Notes: generated by a model from the letters alone, not told the origin. Counted from the stretch's first letter, positions 1-9,685 are shown. The stretch is DNA of 27,500 nt from Prorocentrum cordatum (GCA_963575745.1 CAUYUJ010019890.1:22501-50000), one strand, 5' to 3'. A program made the numbers and translations.

Positions 1-844
1 GATGATGATGATGATGATGCTGATGATGATGATGATGATGATGATGACTATGATGATGCTGGTAAGGCTGATGATGCTGGTGATGGTGATGCTGGTGATG
101 CTGGTGAAGATGATGCTGGTGATGCTGATGATGCTGGTGATGGTGATGCTGGTTATGATAATGCTGTTGATGATGATGATGATGATGCTGATGCTGATGC
201 TGATGCTGATGATCATGCTGCTGCTGATGATGTTGATGTGGATGCTGCTGCTGCTGGTTATGCTGACGACGGTGATGGTGATAATGATGACGGTGGTGGT
301 GGTGGTGGGGTTGATGATGGTGATGACCATGCTGATAGTAGTGATGATACGCTGACGATGATACTGTTGACGCTGATGAGGATACTGATGATGAAGAGGA
401 TGATGCTGACGCTGATGCTGATGCTGATGATGGTGCTGATGCTGCTGATATCGATGATGATGCTGATGCTCATGCTGATGCCGATGCTGATGCTGATGAG
501 GATGCTGATGCTGCTGCTGATACGGCTGATACTGCTGATGCTGATGCTTTGGTGATGATGATGATGATGATGATGTTGATGAATATGCTGTTGATGATGG
601 TGATGATGCTGATTATGGCGGTGATGCTGATGATGACGAGGATGCCGATGCTGATGCTGATGATGATGATGCTGATGATGCTGATGATGCTGATGAATAT
701 GATGATAGCAATGATGATGCTGATGCTGTTGATGATGCTGTTGGTGATGCTGCTGTTGACGATACTGATGCGGGTGATGATGATTTTTTGATGGTGTTGA
801 TGGCGATGACGTTGATGATGACGATGGGGGTGGTGGTGATTGTG

Positions 845-1096
845 AGATGCGGAGTTGGAGGAGGAGGCGCAGTATGAGGAGGAGGAGGATGAGGAGGAGG
901 AGGACGAGATCAAGAGGAGGAGGAGGAGGAGGAGGAGGAGGAGGAGTAGGAGCGGGAGGAGGAGGAGGAGGAGGAGGAGGAGGAGGAGGAGGATACGGGA
1001 TGAGGATGATGCTGCTGCTGCGGAGGAGGGGGAGAAGGAGGAGGAGGAGGACGAGCAGCAGGATGAGGAGGAGGGGGAGGGTGATAGGGTGCTGTA
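845..1096. repeat. GGA-rich polypurine island
   Basis: Inside the larger trinucleotide tract the unit changes from GAT/GCT to GGA/AGG. The plus strand is nearly all purine, with a long near-pure GGA run around 913-993. Such polypurine mirror-like tracts can form triplex DNA, which is inference here. Translations in any frame are Arg, Glu or Gly homopolymers, so no protein is called. Confidence 0.9.
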
Positions 1097-1254
1097 GGAG
1101 GGAGAGGGTAATGATGAAGATGGGGATGGTAACGAAGCGGATGAGGAGGGTGAGAATCATAGTACTCATACGAAGTTGGTGGTGATGATGATCGTGATGA
1201 CAATGATGAGGATGAGGATGAGGATGAGGATGATGATGATGCTGATGCTGATGC

Positions 1255-1286
<32 letters not shown>

Positions 1287-1499
1287 CTGATAAAGATGAT
1301 GATGCTGAATCAGATGATGATGCTGATGGTGATGCTGATGATCATGATGCTGCTGATGATGATGAGGAGGAGAAGGAGGAGAAGAGGGATGAGGTGCATG
1401 GGGTGGCGTCGACGGGAGATGGTAATGATGAGGATGGGGGGAGACGCAAGAGGAGGAGGACGAGGAGGAGGGGGATCGTGATCAGCAGGGTGATGACGC

Positions 1500-1500
<1 letters not shown>

Positions 1501-1565
<65 letters not shown>
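1501..1565. repeat. Pure (GAT)n microsatellite
   Basis: This is about 65 bases of uninterrupted GAT repeat, the purest stretch within the otherwise degenerate tract. It suggests recent expansion compared with its interrupted flanks. Confidence 0.92.
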
Positions 1566-2033
1566 GCAGCAGTAAGGTGAGGAACCGGATGATGAGAAGG
1601 ATCAGGATGCTGCTGATAACGGTGCTGTTGATGAGGGTGATGATGACGGCGCTGCTGCTGATAGTCATGGTGTTGATTGTGAGGATGCTAGTTTTTTGAT
1701 GATCGTCGTGGTGATGATGCCGATGACGCTGATGCTGCTGATGACGATGCTGATGATGCTGCTGCTGATGATGCTGATGATGATGCTGGTGATGACGATA
1801 AGGAGTATAATCTTACGGACGTCGATACATATTCTGATGCTGACGATGATGGCGAGTGATGTTGACGATGATGGTTATGCTGACGACGATGCTGATGCTG
1901 ATGCTGCTGCTGCTGATGATGATGATGAGTATGTTATTGATGCTGATGGTGCTGATGCTGCTCACGATGGTGCTGCTGCTTTTGATGCAGCTACTGATGC
2001 TGATGATGTTCGTGTTGATGCTGACGACGATGA

Positions 2034-2690
2034 CGATGTGGTGTTGCTGGTGTTGCTGGTGGTGATGCTGAGGCTGAGGATAAGGATGCTGCTGCGGATG
2101 ATGATGACGATGCTGATCATGAGGATGATGGCGATGGCGATGAAGATGATGAGTATGATGATGCTGACGATTCTGATGATGCTGATGATGCTGATGATGA
2201 TGGTGCTGATGATGATGATGAGGATAATGCTAATGATGACGACGATGATGAACATTCTGCTGCTGCTGGTGCTGATGTTGATGCTGACGAGGATGCTAAT
2301 GACGATGTTGACAAGGACGATGGCGACGACGATGATGATGATGATGGTGGTGGTGGTGGTGATTATGATGCTGATGACGATGACGATGGCGATGACGATG
2401 GCGATGACGATGGCGATGCCGATGACGATGATGATGATGCTGATGAGGATGTTGATGATGATAATGCTGGTCATGATGATGCTGATGGTAACGTTGAGGA
2501 TGGTAATGCTGATGATGCTAATGATGCTCATGATGTTGATGACAATGCTGACGAGGACGGCAATGATGATGCTGACGGTGTTGTGGATGATAATGCTGAT
2601 GATGTTGCTGCTGCTGCTGCTGATGCTGCTGATGATGATGTTGATAATGCTGGTGATGATGATGATGCTGATGATGGTGATTTATGGTGA
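2034..2690 (+). other. Asp/Ala-rich open frame without a start codon
   Basis: The phase in which GAT reads as Asp is open from just after a TGA at 2031-2033 to a TGA at 2688-2690, about 218 codons. It is made of Asp, Ala, Gly, Glu, Asn and Val and contains no ATG, so a start-to-stop ORF search would miss it. Many one-base variants keep the acidic or small-residue character (GAC for GAT, GAG/GAA beside GAT). This is compatible with an ancient acidic coding repeat, but a drifting microsatellite would look much the same. Function is unknown and an expressed product is doubtful. Confidence 0.2.
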
Positions 2691-2837
2691 TGATGCTGCT
2701 AAGGATGATCATGGTGATGCTGCTGATGCTGATGATGATGAGGCTGATGCTGATGATGATGAGGCTGATGATGATGATGATGATGATGATGATCATCTGA
2801 TGCTGCTGGTTATGATGATGACGACGACGACGACGAC

Positions 2838-2868
<31 letters not shown>

Positions 2869-2935
2869 CTGATGCTGATGCTGCTGCTGATGATGATGAG
2901 GATGAGGATGAGGATGAGGAGGACTCTTATGATGA

Positions 2936-3014
2936 TTAAGAAGAGGAGCAGCAGGAGGAGGAGGAGGAGCAGGAAGAGGAGGAGCAGGAGGAGGAGGAGG
3001 AGGACGAGGAGGAT
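2936..3014. repeat. AGG/GAGCAGGA polypurine end of the tract
   Basis: The GAT/GCT tract ends in a stretch of AGG and AGC triplets, nearly pure purine on the plus strand. Ordinary mixed sequence begins at about 3015. Confidence 0.88.
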
Positions 3015-3346
3015 CCTGAGATCGGGGCGTCTCATTTCTGGCACAGCGTTTTTGCCTGGTTCTGGGTCACTGGGATCTTCACGGATCGATCCAGCTCGAG
3101 AATGTTGCAGAACGATGGGGCCGATGGTTCTGACCAGGCTGCACCAGGCATGATGAGTCTTTTTGTTTTGCGATGTCGGATCTCAGGGAAGGATAGGGAT
3201 GAGGAGGAGGGGGATTGGAGGAAAGGGGCGCGTCGACGTTTAGGCCGCTTTCGGGCTTCTGGGGTCTTCTCTAGGCCCCTGGGGCCTTCAGGCAAGGGGA
3301 CGCCCCCAGCGCCGCACACGACCCATCTCTGCTGGGCTCCCGTTGT
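3015..3346. other. Mixed sequence, no gene recognised
   Basis: This non-repetitive, moderately GC-rich sequence lies between the trinucleotide tract and the inverted repeat. Short open frames exist on both strands but none shows a recognisable domain or start context. Nothing else is seen. Confidence 0.6.
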
Positions 3347-3489
3347 TCTGGAGGTAGGGAAGGGGTGTGGCATAAAGGGGTGCGGTGCTAAATCATGCAA
3401 ATTGGAGATGTTGTCTGCGGTAGATGATCTCGCCAAAGTCAGCATTGACACCACACCCCTTTATGCCACATTCCGTTCCTACCTCCAGA
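3347..3489. repeat. Inverted repeat with 41-bp arms (foldback/MITE-like)
   Basis: The arms are 3347-3387 and 3449-3489, with a 61-bp spacer. The left arm matches the reverse complement of the right arm at about 36 of 41 positions, including an unbroken run over GTGGCATAAAGGGGTG. The compact 143-bp foldback resembles a small non-autonomous element or a cruciform-forming site. No target-site duplication was identified. Confidence 0.85.
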
Positions 3490-3537
3490 CTTGCCCCTCA
3501 CGCCGAGGAGTCGGAAGGCATGGAGTGCGTCGACTAC

Positions 3538-3595
3538 ACGTAAGAGCGACCCTTCGCTGGAGTAACCTTTGGTGCGGGCTCATACAGGGTCCCCG
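3538..3595 (+). repeat. Direct repeat copy 1 (partner at 3926)
   Basis: The segment starting GTAAGAGCGACCCTTCGCTG is matched by a diverged copy about 390 bp downstream. Both copies run through a TGCGGGCYC block into CAGGGGTCCC-like sequence. Confidence 0.75.
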
Positions 3596-3779
3596 CTGAT
3601 CGCGGAGCGCGATGCGCTAGCGGCTGCTCTCGCGCTTGGATGGGGCCACCCTGCGCCGCCTTAGCCCGCGCACCAAACCAGAGGCTCATCTGTCACTCTT
3701 GCGTGTAGCCGAGAGTGGGTGTGGGGATGCGCACGCGCGAGGGACCCAGCTCTCCGACGTTCGGAGTTTTTCGCTCCTG

Positions 3780-3900
3780 GGCGCTTGTCCTGGATTTCGG
3801 ACTCCAGGGCCAGTCGTCGGGCCCCGGGACCATCCAAAACGGATCCTGGGCGCAAAACTGCCCCCAGGGAAGGGGTCGGGAGCCCTGGGACCGCAGATTG
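3780..3900 (+). repeat. Dispersed repeat, GGGACC-GTCC family (diverged copy)
   Basis: The stretch CGGGCCCCGGGACCATCC followed by a Gly/Pro-type GC-rich run resembles the family seen at 9470-9600, 9685-9830, 10287-10400 and 10500-10642. The match is by eye and this copy is more diverged than those four. Confidence 0.5.
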
Positions 3901-3925
3901 GAACAGTCAGATCGGGGGATGTCTG

Positions 3926-3985
3926 GGTAAGAGTGGCCCTTCGCCGGGGTGACCTTCGGTGCGGGCCCACAGGGGTCCCTCCAGC
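3926..3985 (+). repeat. Direct repeat copy 2 (partner at 3538)
   Basis: This is the diverged second copy of the repeat at 3538-3595, starting GTAAGAGTGGCCCTTCGCCG. It is part of a patchwork of dispersed repeats running to about 4330. Confidence 0.75.
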
Positions 3986-4007
3986 ACTGGCTGGCGCACC
4001 CGCATAG

Positions 4008-4182
4008 TAAGAACGAGCGACTCTCCAAGGCCACCCTTGCATCGTTCCCCTTCGGCCCACCTTTGGCCGCTTTCGCTGGCCAGCCTCGTTCGAAACATTT
4101 CAGCATGGCCCTCCAAGGCCCTTGCATCCTTACCGCGCGTCCATATCATACGGGTTGACCTGTAGAGAGGTCGGAGGATCGC
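4008..4182 (+). repeat. Dispersed repeat copy A (partner at 8800)
   Basis: The block includes CCAAGGCCCTTGCATCCTTA and continues through CGCGCGTCC to GGTCGGA. It aligns along its length with 8800-8965 in the same order and orientation. Both copies lead directly into the CGCCGATGCATCGGCG palindrome cluster, so repeat and palindromes form one composite family. Confidence 0.8.
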
Positions 4183-4183
4183 A

Positions 4184-4211
4184 CCGCATCGCCGATACTT
4201 TGGCGATGCGG
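4184..4211. repeat. Hairpin, 10-bp perfect arms
   Basis: The arms CCGCATCGCC (4184-4193) and GGCGATGCGG (4202-4211) are perfectly complementary, with an 8-base loop. It belongs to the family of palindromes repeated at 4273, 9037, 9392 and about 9643. Confidence 0.85.
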
Positions 4212-4272
4212 CTCGATGCTGAGCCAGAGTTTCTCCGCGCCGACGGCGCCGATACATTGCCGAAGTCGCCCG

Positions 4273-4298
4273 CGCATCGCCGATGCATCGGCGATGCG
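4273..4298. repeat. 26-bp perfect palindrome
   Basis: The sequence is self-complementary over all 26 bases, centred on the GC at 4285/4286 with core CGCCGATGCATCGGCG. It is the longest member of the family and is followed by the shared GCGATC-TTCCGACCCCA flank. Confidence 0.93.
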
Positions 4299-5870
4299 GC
4301 GCGATCTTCCGACCCCATCCGCTCGGACCACATCTGGGAGGCCTGCAAGAACAGTCGAGTTAGTACGAGGAGGGGGCCGAGCGAGCCAGACAGCCGCGAA
4401 TTTGGCACGCGAGACCCAGTTCGCCCCCCCTTGACTTCGGGGGTGCTGCAGGCGCTCGAGCGAATCCACTTGTTGTCGTGCACGCGCGGGCTCGTCCAGC
4501 GTCCAGGACGCATTCCGGGCGTCGCGGCGCGGCGTTCTCGGGAGTTGCGCGGGAGATGCGGAGCGCGGCACGCCAGTTTTCGTCGGAGTTGCAGGCCTCT
4601 TTGGGGATTTGTTTGACATCAGCGCGCACGGTTGCTCTCGAGCGGCGCGTGGGAAAACGGGTTGCACTGCGCGGACGGTGGCGCGTGAGCTGCTCGCAGA
4701 AGGTCGGTTGTAGGGCATCTCGCGTAAGATCCGTTTCGTTTCGTCGCTCATGTTGCCGCGATTGCACACCGTACAGGGATGTTCTGAACACATTGTTTGC
4801 GCGCGAGAGAGATGCTGTTGCCTCGTCAGCGAGCATGTATCATTTGATCATATGTATTCCTGCGCGCGGGCGACGGGGCCTGATTTTTCTGCTCTTCGAC
4901 CGCGTCTTTCTGTTATTTCTTCGGAGCGCTCGCGCGAAGACCAATGACCAATACTTACCCCTGTCCGCGCATGCTTTTGGTATTTCGATGCATTGTGGCG
5001 TGCTCGCGCGGGATGCCATCCTCCCTAGTCCACGCCCTTGTGCAATACAAATCCGATGCATTAGAAATTCAATGCACGGTGGGGGCGTTCGTTAAGGAAT
5101 GTGCCCAGAGGGCTTCAGACCCTGGAGGATTCCTTATCTGATGAGGTCGGCAGTGATATCCATGGCCAATTCACGATTGGTGTTCCACCAGCTTCCAGAC
5201 CCTGGATTCCTTATCCAATGGTTCCTCATCCAATGTCCTCCTCACCGTATTAAAAACGCTTGTTTTTTGTTTAGCCGATCGGCGCGGGCTCTCGCACCCC
5301 CCACCCTCCCCCCCCACCAAGGAGCAGATCTCGGCTGTTTTTGGCGCCTGTTTCAGGCATGTGGGGTCTCCCCCACGGGACGCGCTGTTGCCAACAGTCG
5401 CGTTAAGCAGAGATCCAGAGCCAGACCCCCCTCCTCCCAATGTCGAAACGCCGAATAAGAAAATGGTTGCCAAGTTTCGAAGAACCCATGATGGTTCAGC
5501 AGTTTTTGCTCTTCGAAGCGAGGCTGACTGCTGGGCGGGGGTCGCATCGTAAGCCAGCTTTCGGCGCCTCGTGTGGTGGTCAGAAGGCATGCGGACGGCA
5601 GTTGGCATCGGGCCAGGTGCCGTTGTTGCGTGCCTGGGCCTCGCAGGGGGCGGCGCTGAATCTGTGCCTGGACCCTGCAGCGGCCACTCCCGTCCGTATC
5701 TGCGAGCGTGTGGGTCTGTTCGGGGATTGCTGAAGGTATTTACTCTTGCCCTTGGCCCAAGGTGCCCCCAGCTTTTCGCTCAATTTTGAAGCTCCTGGGG
5801 CCCCCTGGGCCTCGTGAGGGGTGCTCTGGAGGCCGTGGGGGCCCCTTTGGAAATCCTGGGGGCACCTTGG
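4299..5870. other. GC-rich mixed sequence, no gene recognised
   Basis: Several overlapping open frames of 60-215 codons lie on both strands, but they contradict one another and none carries a domain I recognise. The least repetitive is on the minus strand from an ATG at 4793. It reads through the palindrome repeats at its far end, which argues against a real protein. A short direct repeat with core CAGACCCTGGA occurs at about 5117 and 5194. A small AT-richer patch lies near 5245-5275. Confidence 0.55.
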
Positions 5871-5950
5871 GCCAGGGGTACTTCTAGCAACACCCGTTCA
5901 GTTGGGCGTACGTCTGTGGCCGTGTCCCCACAAGCAGCGCGGAGGCCGCC
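5871..5950 (+). repeat. Dispersed repeat pair, copy 1
   Basis: The segment beginning GCCAGGGGTACTTCTAGCAA and ending in a CCGCC block has a diverged copy at 6145-6232, with matching order of sub-blocks (TTCTAGCAAC, GTGTCCCCACA, GCAGCG, GGCCGCC). Confidence 0.75.
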
Positions 5951-6144
5951 GTCATCCAGCGCCGAAGCTCGGAAGCGGCCCCCCCCGCGGGGCGGACGCG
6001 CCGCCAAGCGCAAGAGCGGAGCACCAGCACTGGGCAGCTCACGGCTGGAGCCTTCTGGCAATCTTCGGCCTGCGAGGGCCTTTACCGGGCCTTGGGATCG
6101 CCAGCAACATCGGGGTCCACGTCGTGAACAAAAATCACGACGTT

Positions 6145-6232
6145 GCCAGGGGCACTTCTAGCAACGCCTTCTAGCACGATCTGCTGGGCATTCGCCTGCG
6201 GCTGTGCCCCCACAGGCAGCGTGGGGGCCGCC
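6145..6232 (+). repeat. Dispersed repeat pair, copy 2
   Basis: This is the second copy of the 5871-5950 repeat, starting GCCAGGGGCACTTCTAGCAA. A few bases are inserted in its middle. The pair is about 270 bp apart. Confidence 0.75.
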
Positions 6233-7172
6233 GGAGAAAGGGGGCCCCAGATTTCCCACGCTGGGATTTTTTTCACAACGTGGCCCCCTGGGAGGTCTAT
6301 AAGCCTTGTCCCGGGGACGGGCTCTGCAGCCCGAGCGGTGTCCCGACGTGGTCTGGCGAGAGCCCCCTGGAGCCCGAGAGTGGCACGAGAAGCGTCCGTC
6401 GTGACCAGCTTCGCAGCAGAAGCAGGCGGGGAAAGGAGGAGCCTCGGAAGCGCTCGCTGGCCGTGCGGCCGCTGGAGGACGCGCGCCTGCTCCGGTGCAG
6501 GTGCTCGGGAGCCCCGTGCCCGGGCCGCGGCGGGTGTCACTCCGCCCCTCCGCCCGGCGTGGTGCGCGCCTGTGGTCTCGCTCTCTCGATGCCGCCGGGG
6601 GGTCGAGGAGGCCACAGACGAAGATGGCTCGACAGCGACAGCTGCAGGGAGAGAGGAAGAGGGGAGGACGGACACAACAAGCACTCATATATTATAGGTT
6701 TCCAAGTTCACCGCGTGCAAGTTGCAATATCCGGAATTCCTGCAACGCCGTGTCGAGTGAAAGGCGAGGTGGAGGCGGGAGACAGGACAGCTCCCTGGAG
6801 CCATCGACCCGGCACAGAGCGACCTGCTGCAAAAGCACTGCCTGAGCGAGACTGGGTGTGACTTCGGCATCCATCCGTAGCTCTTTCGGCTCGGACCTCC
6901 TGAGGCAGCGCCAGGCGCGCCCGTGGCGTGCCGCGGCTCTCCTCTCCGACTTCGGGATCCAAGAACTGCCCGGTGAGCGCTCGGGCTGGTCGGGCCCCTT
7001 CAGGGTGGTGCCCCGGGAGGCCGGAGCAGCGACCCGACTCCTCGTGGCCGTGCCGCGGCAGGTCCACGGCTGGCTGGTCAGGTCGGTGGTCCGTCGGTTT
7101 CGGTGGCACCCATGCAGTTCCCGTCTTGGAGCCCAGCGCTGGCCTGGCCGTTCATCCGAGCCCAACCCGCCG
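6233..7172. other. GC-rich mixed sequence, no gene recognised
   Basis: Open frames up to about 200 codons occur on both strands and in several phases, as expected from GC content. Their translations are Ala/Arg/Gly/Pro-rich with no motif I can name. No RNA gene or long repeat is visible. Confidence 0.55.
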
Positions 7173-7175
7173 TAA

Positions 7176-7240
7176 TGTTGCTGTTGTTGTTACTGTTGCT
7201 GCTGTTGTTGTTGTTGTTATTGTTGTTGTTGTTGTTGTTG
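7176..7240. repeat. (TTG)n microsatellite
   Basis: The tract is TTG repeats with a few CTG and TTA interruptions, flanked by single-copy-looking sequence. Confidence 0.92.
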
Positions 7241-7402
7241 TACTATCATTTCTGAAGAATAATCATTGCTGGTCGCCCCTCACCGGTGCAGATTGTTTTT
7301 CTCAATCAAAGTGTGCCCCTCGACGTTCGCACCTTGTTTTTGGACAGGGAAAGTCTTGATGCTCAAACTGTGCCCCTGGCCCCTCGGATTACAACAACAA
7401 CG

Positions 7403-7910
7403 GCTCCCGCCTGCGACTTCCTTCAAATTTACTCAGGACCCCGCTCCTGAGACTTCCTCACAATTTACTCAGGATCGGTGCTCCCGCCTGTGACTTCCTC
7501 GCAATTTAGTCAGGACCCCCGCTCCCATCTGAGACTTTCTCACAATTTACTCAGGAATGGCGCTCCCGCTTGAGACTTCTTCGCGATTGAATCAAGACTC
7601 TCTCGCAGTTTAATCAAGACTTCCGCTCCCGCCAGAGAACCCTTCAAACTTCTTTCAGGAATTGCGCTCTCGCCTATGACTTCCATGCAATGTATTCAGA
7701 AATCGCGCTTTCGACGCTCAGGAAACACGCTGCGCCAAGGACGCCGTCACAATTTACTTAGTAATCGCGCTCTCGCCATGTTCAGGCATCCCGCTTGAAT
7801 GTCCCACCCGCCCGACCCGCCCGTCAGGGGATCGCCCGCCCGTCGTGGGCTCCCGCCCGAGACTTCCTTCAGGAACGGCGCTTTCGCCTAGGACTTCCCC
7901 GAACGTTCGC
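7403..7910 (+). repeat. Degenerate ~40-bp minisatellite
   Basis: The unit is GCTCCCGCCTGAGACTTCCT followed by CACAATTTACTCAGGA and a short spacer. Clear units begin at 7403, 7443, 7480, 7521 and 7562. Increasingly decayed or partial units continue at about 7599, 7626 and 7669 and beyond, with a last recognisable piece near 7850. The two halves, C-rich GCTCCCGCC and AT-rich AATTTACTCAGGA, are conserved better than the spacing. Confidence 0.88.
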
Positions 7911-7916
7911 GCTCTT

Positions 7917-8310
7917 ACCTTCCTGCTCCTCCTCTCTCTCCCTCCTCCCTCCTCCCTCCTCTCCTCCCTCCTCTCCTCCCCTCTCTCTCCCTCCTCTCCT
8001 CCCTTATCCTTATGCCTCTCTGCCCTATCCCCCCTCACTCCTCTCCCTCCTCCCTTCTCCCTCCCCTCTCCTGCCTCCTGCCTCCCTCTTTCTTTCTCTC
8101 TCTCTCTCTCTCTCTCTCCCCCCTCTCTCTCTCTTTCTACCTCTCTTAAGTGTCTTTTTTTTGTCTCTCTCTCTCTCTCTCTCTCGCTCTTTCTCTGCCT
8201 CTAATCAACCGCCCCCCTCTTCGCTCCTTCTCTCCTGGCGTTCCCCCTCTTCCTTCGTCCCTCCCCCTCCTTTCCTCCCACTCTCCCTCGTTCTACCCCT
8301 CCTCTTTTTG
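7917..8310 (+). repeat. Pyrimidine-rich tract with (CT)n and (CTCC)n
   Basis: Nearly 400 bases are dominated by CTCC, CCT and pure CT runs, for example at about 8096-8118 and 8165-8184, with scattered purines. The translation is Ser/Leu/Pro, purely compositional. It ends at TTTTTG and is followed immediately by CAG at 8311-8313, which looks like a splice-acceptor context. Confidence 0.9.
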
Positions 8311-8529
8311 CAGGGCCCACACCAACTCCAATGGTGGGCACATGTACGCCCACGGAGGATCTTCCGTTCGTTCAGGTTTGCCCGCTTGTCTAAGCCCGCC
8401 GCCCCCCGCATAGAGAAAGAATTCCCTCAAAGGGGGTGTGATCGAAGACAAAAAGGGCGGGTATCGAAGGTGTGGGGAACTCGTTTTGAATGACACGCGG
8501 GCAAGTAAGAGCGAACAGTCTTATAATGA

Positions 8530-8640
8530 TTGTTGTTGTTGTTGCTGTTGTTGGTGTTGTTGTTTAGTATATAATATTGCTTGTAGTTGTTTTGTGTTGT
8601 TTACTTGTTATGTTTATGTGTTGACGTTTTTGGTATGTAA
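8530..8640. repeat. (TTG)n and T/G-rich low-GC patch
   Basis: A TTG microsatellite (8530-8565) grades into T/G-rich sequence with GTATATAATATTGC near 8567. The low GC stands out in this GC-rich window. No promoter is claimed, because dinoflagellate promoters are poorly defined. Confidence 0.8.
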
Positions 8641-8644
8641 AGAA

Positions 8645-8745
8645 CCAATCCGCGGCCCCAGGGAGGTCCCGCCCCCTTCCCAGGGCCAGCTATTCGCCCC
8701 AGATCTGTCTGTGATGGGGCTCCGAGGGACCATGGGACGTGTGCG
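8645..8745 (-). repeat. Possible minus-strand copy of the GGGACC-GTCC family
   Basis: The reverse complement resembles the diverged family copy at 3780-3900. Shared blocks are a GGGACCTCC-like stretch, CCCTTCCCAGGGCCAG and a GATCTG flank. The match is by eye and imperfect. Confidence 0.4.
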
Positions 8746-8799
8746 GAGGGTGCTGATCTCTATGCTTCCCAGATGGGGTCGGAGCAGAGTCCTCCCGCG

Positions 8800-8965
8800 C
8801 AGCAAGGGTGAGCAGCTTTTCCAAGGTTGCCCTTGCATCCCTACGTTTCGGCCTGCGCCCTCTGTTTTCGAGTCTTCGAGAGTTGTGGGGATGGCCCTTC
8901 AAGGCCCTTGCATCCTTGCCGCGCGTCCTTACTACGCGGGCTGACTGTAGATGGGGTCGGAAAGC
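8800..8965 (+). repeat. Dispersed repeat copy B (partner at 4008)
   Basis: It aligns with 4008-4182, sharing CAAGGCCCTTGCATCCTT, GCGCGTCC and a GGTCGGA-like end, and is again followed by GATGCATC palindromes. The two copies are 4.8 kb apart in the same orientation. Confidence 0.8.
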
Positions 8966-9036
8966 GCCGCATTGCCGATGCATCGCCGACGCGTCTCGAT
9001 GTGGAGCCCGATTTGCTTCACGCCGACGTCGCCGAT

Positions 9037-9058
9037 GCATCGCCGACGTCGGCGATGC
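9037..9058. repeat. 22-bp perfect palindrome
   Basis: The sequence is self-complementary around CGACGTCG, with GCATCGC/GCGATGC ends. Compared with the 4273 palindrome, the central GATGCATC is replaced by GACGTC while the outer arms stay the same, so symmetry is kept though the sequence changed. Confidence 0.92.
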
Positions 9059-9325
9059 GACGCGATCCTCCGTCTGGGGAGTAGCGGTATCGGTACCTTT
9101 TTGGTTTCCTCATCCTCCCCCATCGACCTGTGGGAATCAGGCCGGGTAAACTCCTGATGCGTCGAGGCAGATCCAGAGACTTCCAGGACATCTGGAGTTC
9201 CATGTGGACGATCCAGCTTGAGTCGAGGGATAGCAGACGTCGTTAAGCCCTCAACGACCTGGGGCGCCCTCCTGGAGGCCTCGCACATGGGGTCCGAGCA
9301 GTTGGGGTCGGTGGACCGCGCCGCC

Positions 9326-9430
9326 TCGCCGATGCATCAGCGATGCGGCTCGATGTGGAGCCCGATGCACCGGCGATGCGGCACGCCTGCGTCGCCGATG
9401 CATCGGCGATGCGGTGCGATCCTCCGACCC
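9326..9430 (+). repeat. Cluster of GATGCATC/GGCGATGCGG palindromic repeats
   Basis: Three near-copies of the CGCCGATGC..CGGCGATGCGG motif lie in about 100 bp. The last contains a perfect 18-bp palindrome at 9392-9409 (TCGCCGATGCATCGGCGA). The flank GCGATCCTCCGACCCC is shared with the 9643 copy and, in diverged form, with 4298-4316. Confidence 0.88.
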
Positions 9431-9469
9431 CACCTGCTCCCAGACAAGCGAGGTCCTGATTTGTTCAAT

Positions 9470-9600
9470 ACGCGGTTCCAGGAAGTCCCAGCCCTTTCCC
9501 TGGGACGGGCTTCTCATCCTGAGTCATTGTTGGACGGTCCCGAGGCCCGGCGAGGGCCTCCGGAGGCCGAAAATAGGGACAAAAACACCCGGCGTGATTT
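9470..9600 (+). repeat. Dispersed repeat, GGGACC-GTCC family, plus copy 1
   Basis: The segment contains GGTCCCGAGGCCCGGCGAGG and CTCCGGAGGCCGAA. It matches 9685-9830 in the same orientation and 10287-10400 and 10500-10642 in reverse. Confidence 0.82.
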
Positions 9601-9642
9601 TTTAACAAAGCGTGGGGATCTGGGGAGCTCCTCCACCCCGGC

Positions 9643-9685
9643 GTCGCCGATGCATCGGCGATGCGGTGCGATCCTCCGACCCCCC
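9643..9685 (+). repeat. Further copy of the GATGCATC palindrome unit
   Basis: It repeats GTCGCCGATGCATCGGCGAT with the GCGGTGCGATCCTCCGACCC flank, almost identical to the copy ending at 9430. It directly precedes plus copy 2 of the GGGACC-GTCC family. Confidence 0.88.

Larger units (their letters stand above)
1..2935. repeat. Degenerate GAT/GCT trinucleotide tract
   Basis: Almost every triplet is GAT, GCT, GGT, GAC or a one-base variant of these, for nearly 3 kb with only short phase slips. Read in one phase the plus strand gives Asp/Ala/Gly, in a second Met/Leu, and the minus strand gives Ile/Ser or His/Gln, so long open frames arise from composition alone. C is rare on the plus strand except in GCT and GAC, giving a strong strand skew. 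The tract continues beyond the left edge of the window. No gene is called. An old acidic Asp/Ala-rich coding repeat broken by frameshifts is the main alternative. Confidence 0.93.

Noticed and set aside
4146-4793. Minus-strand open frame of 215 codons starting at an ATG, with a Cys-containing N-terminus (MCSEHPCTVCNRG)
   Set aside because: It reads through the GATGCATC palindrome repeats, competes with equally long frames in other phases, and has no recognisable domain. Its first 40 residues are the least biased part and would be the place to look for transcripts.
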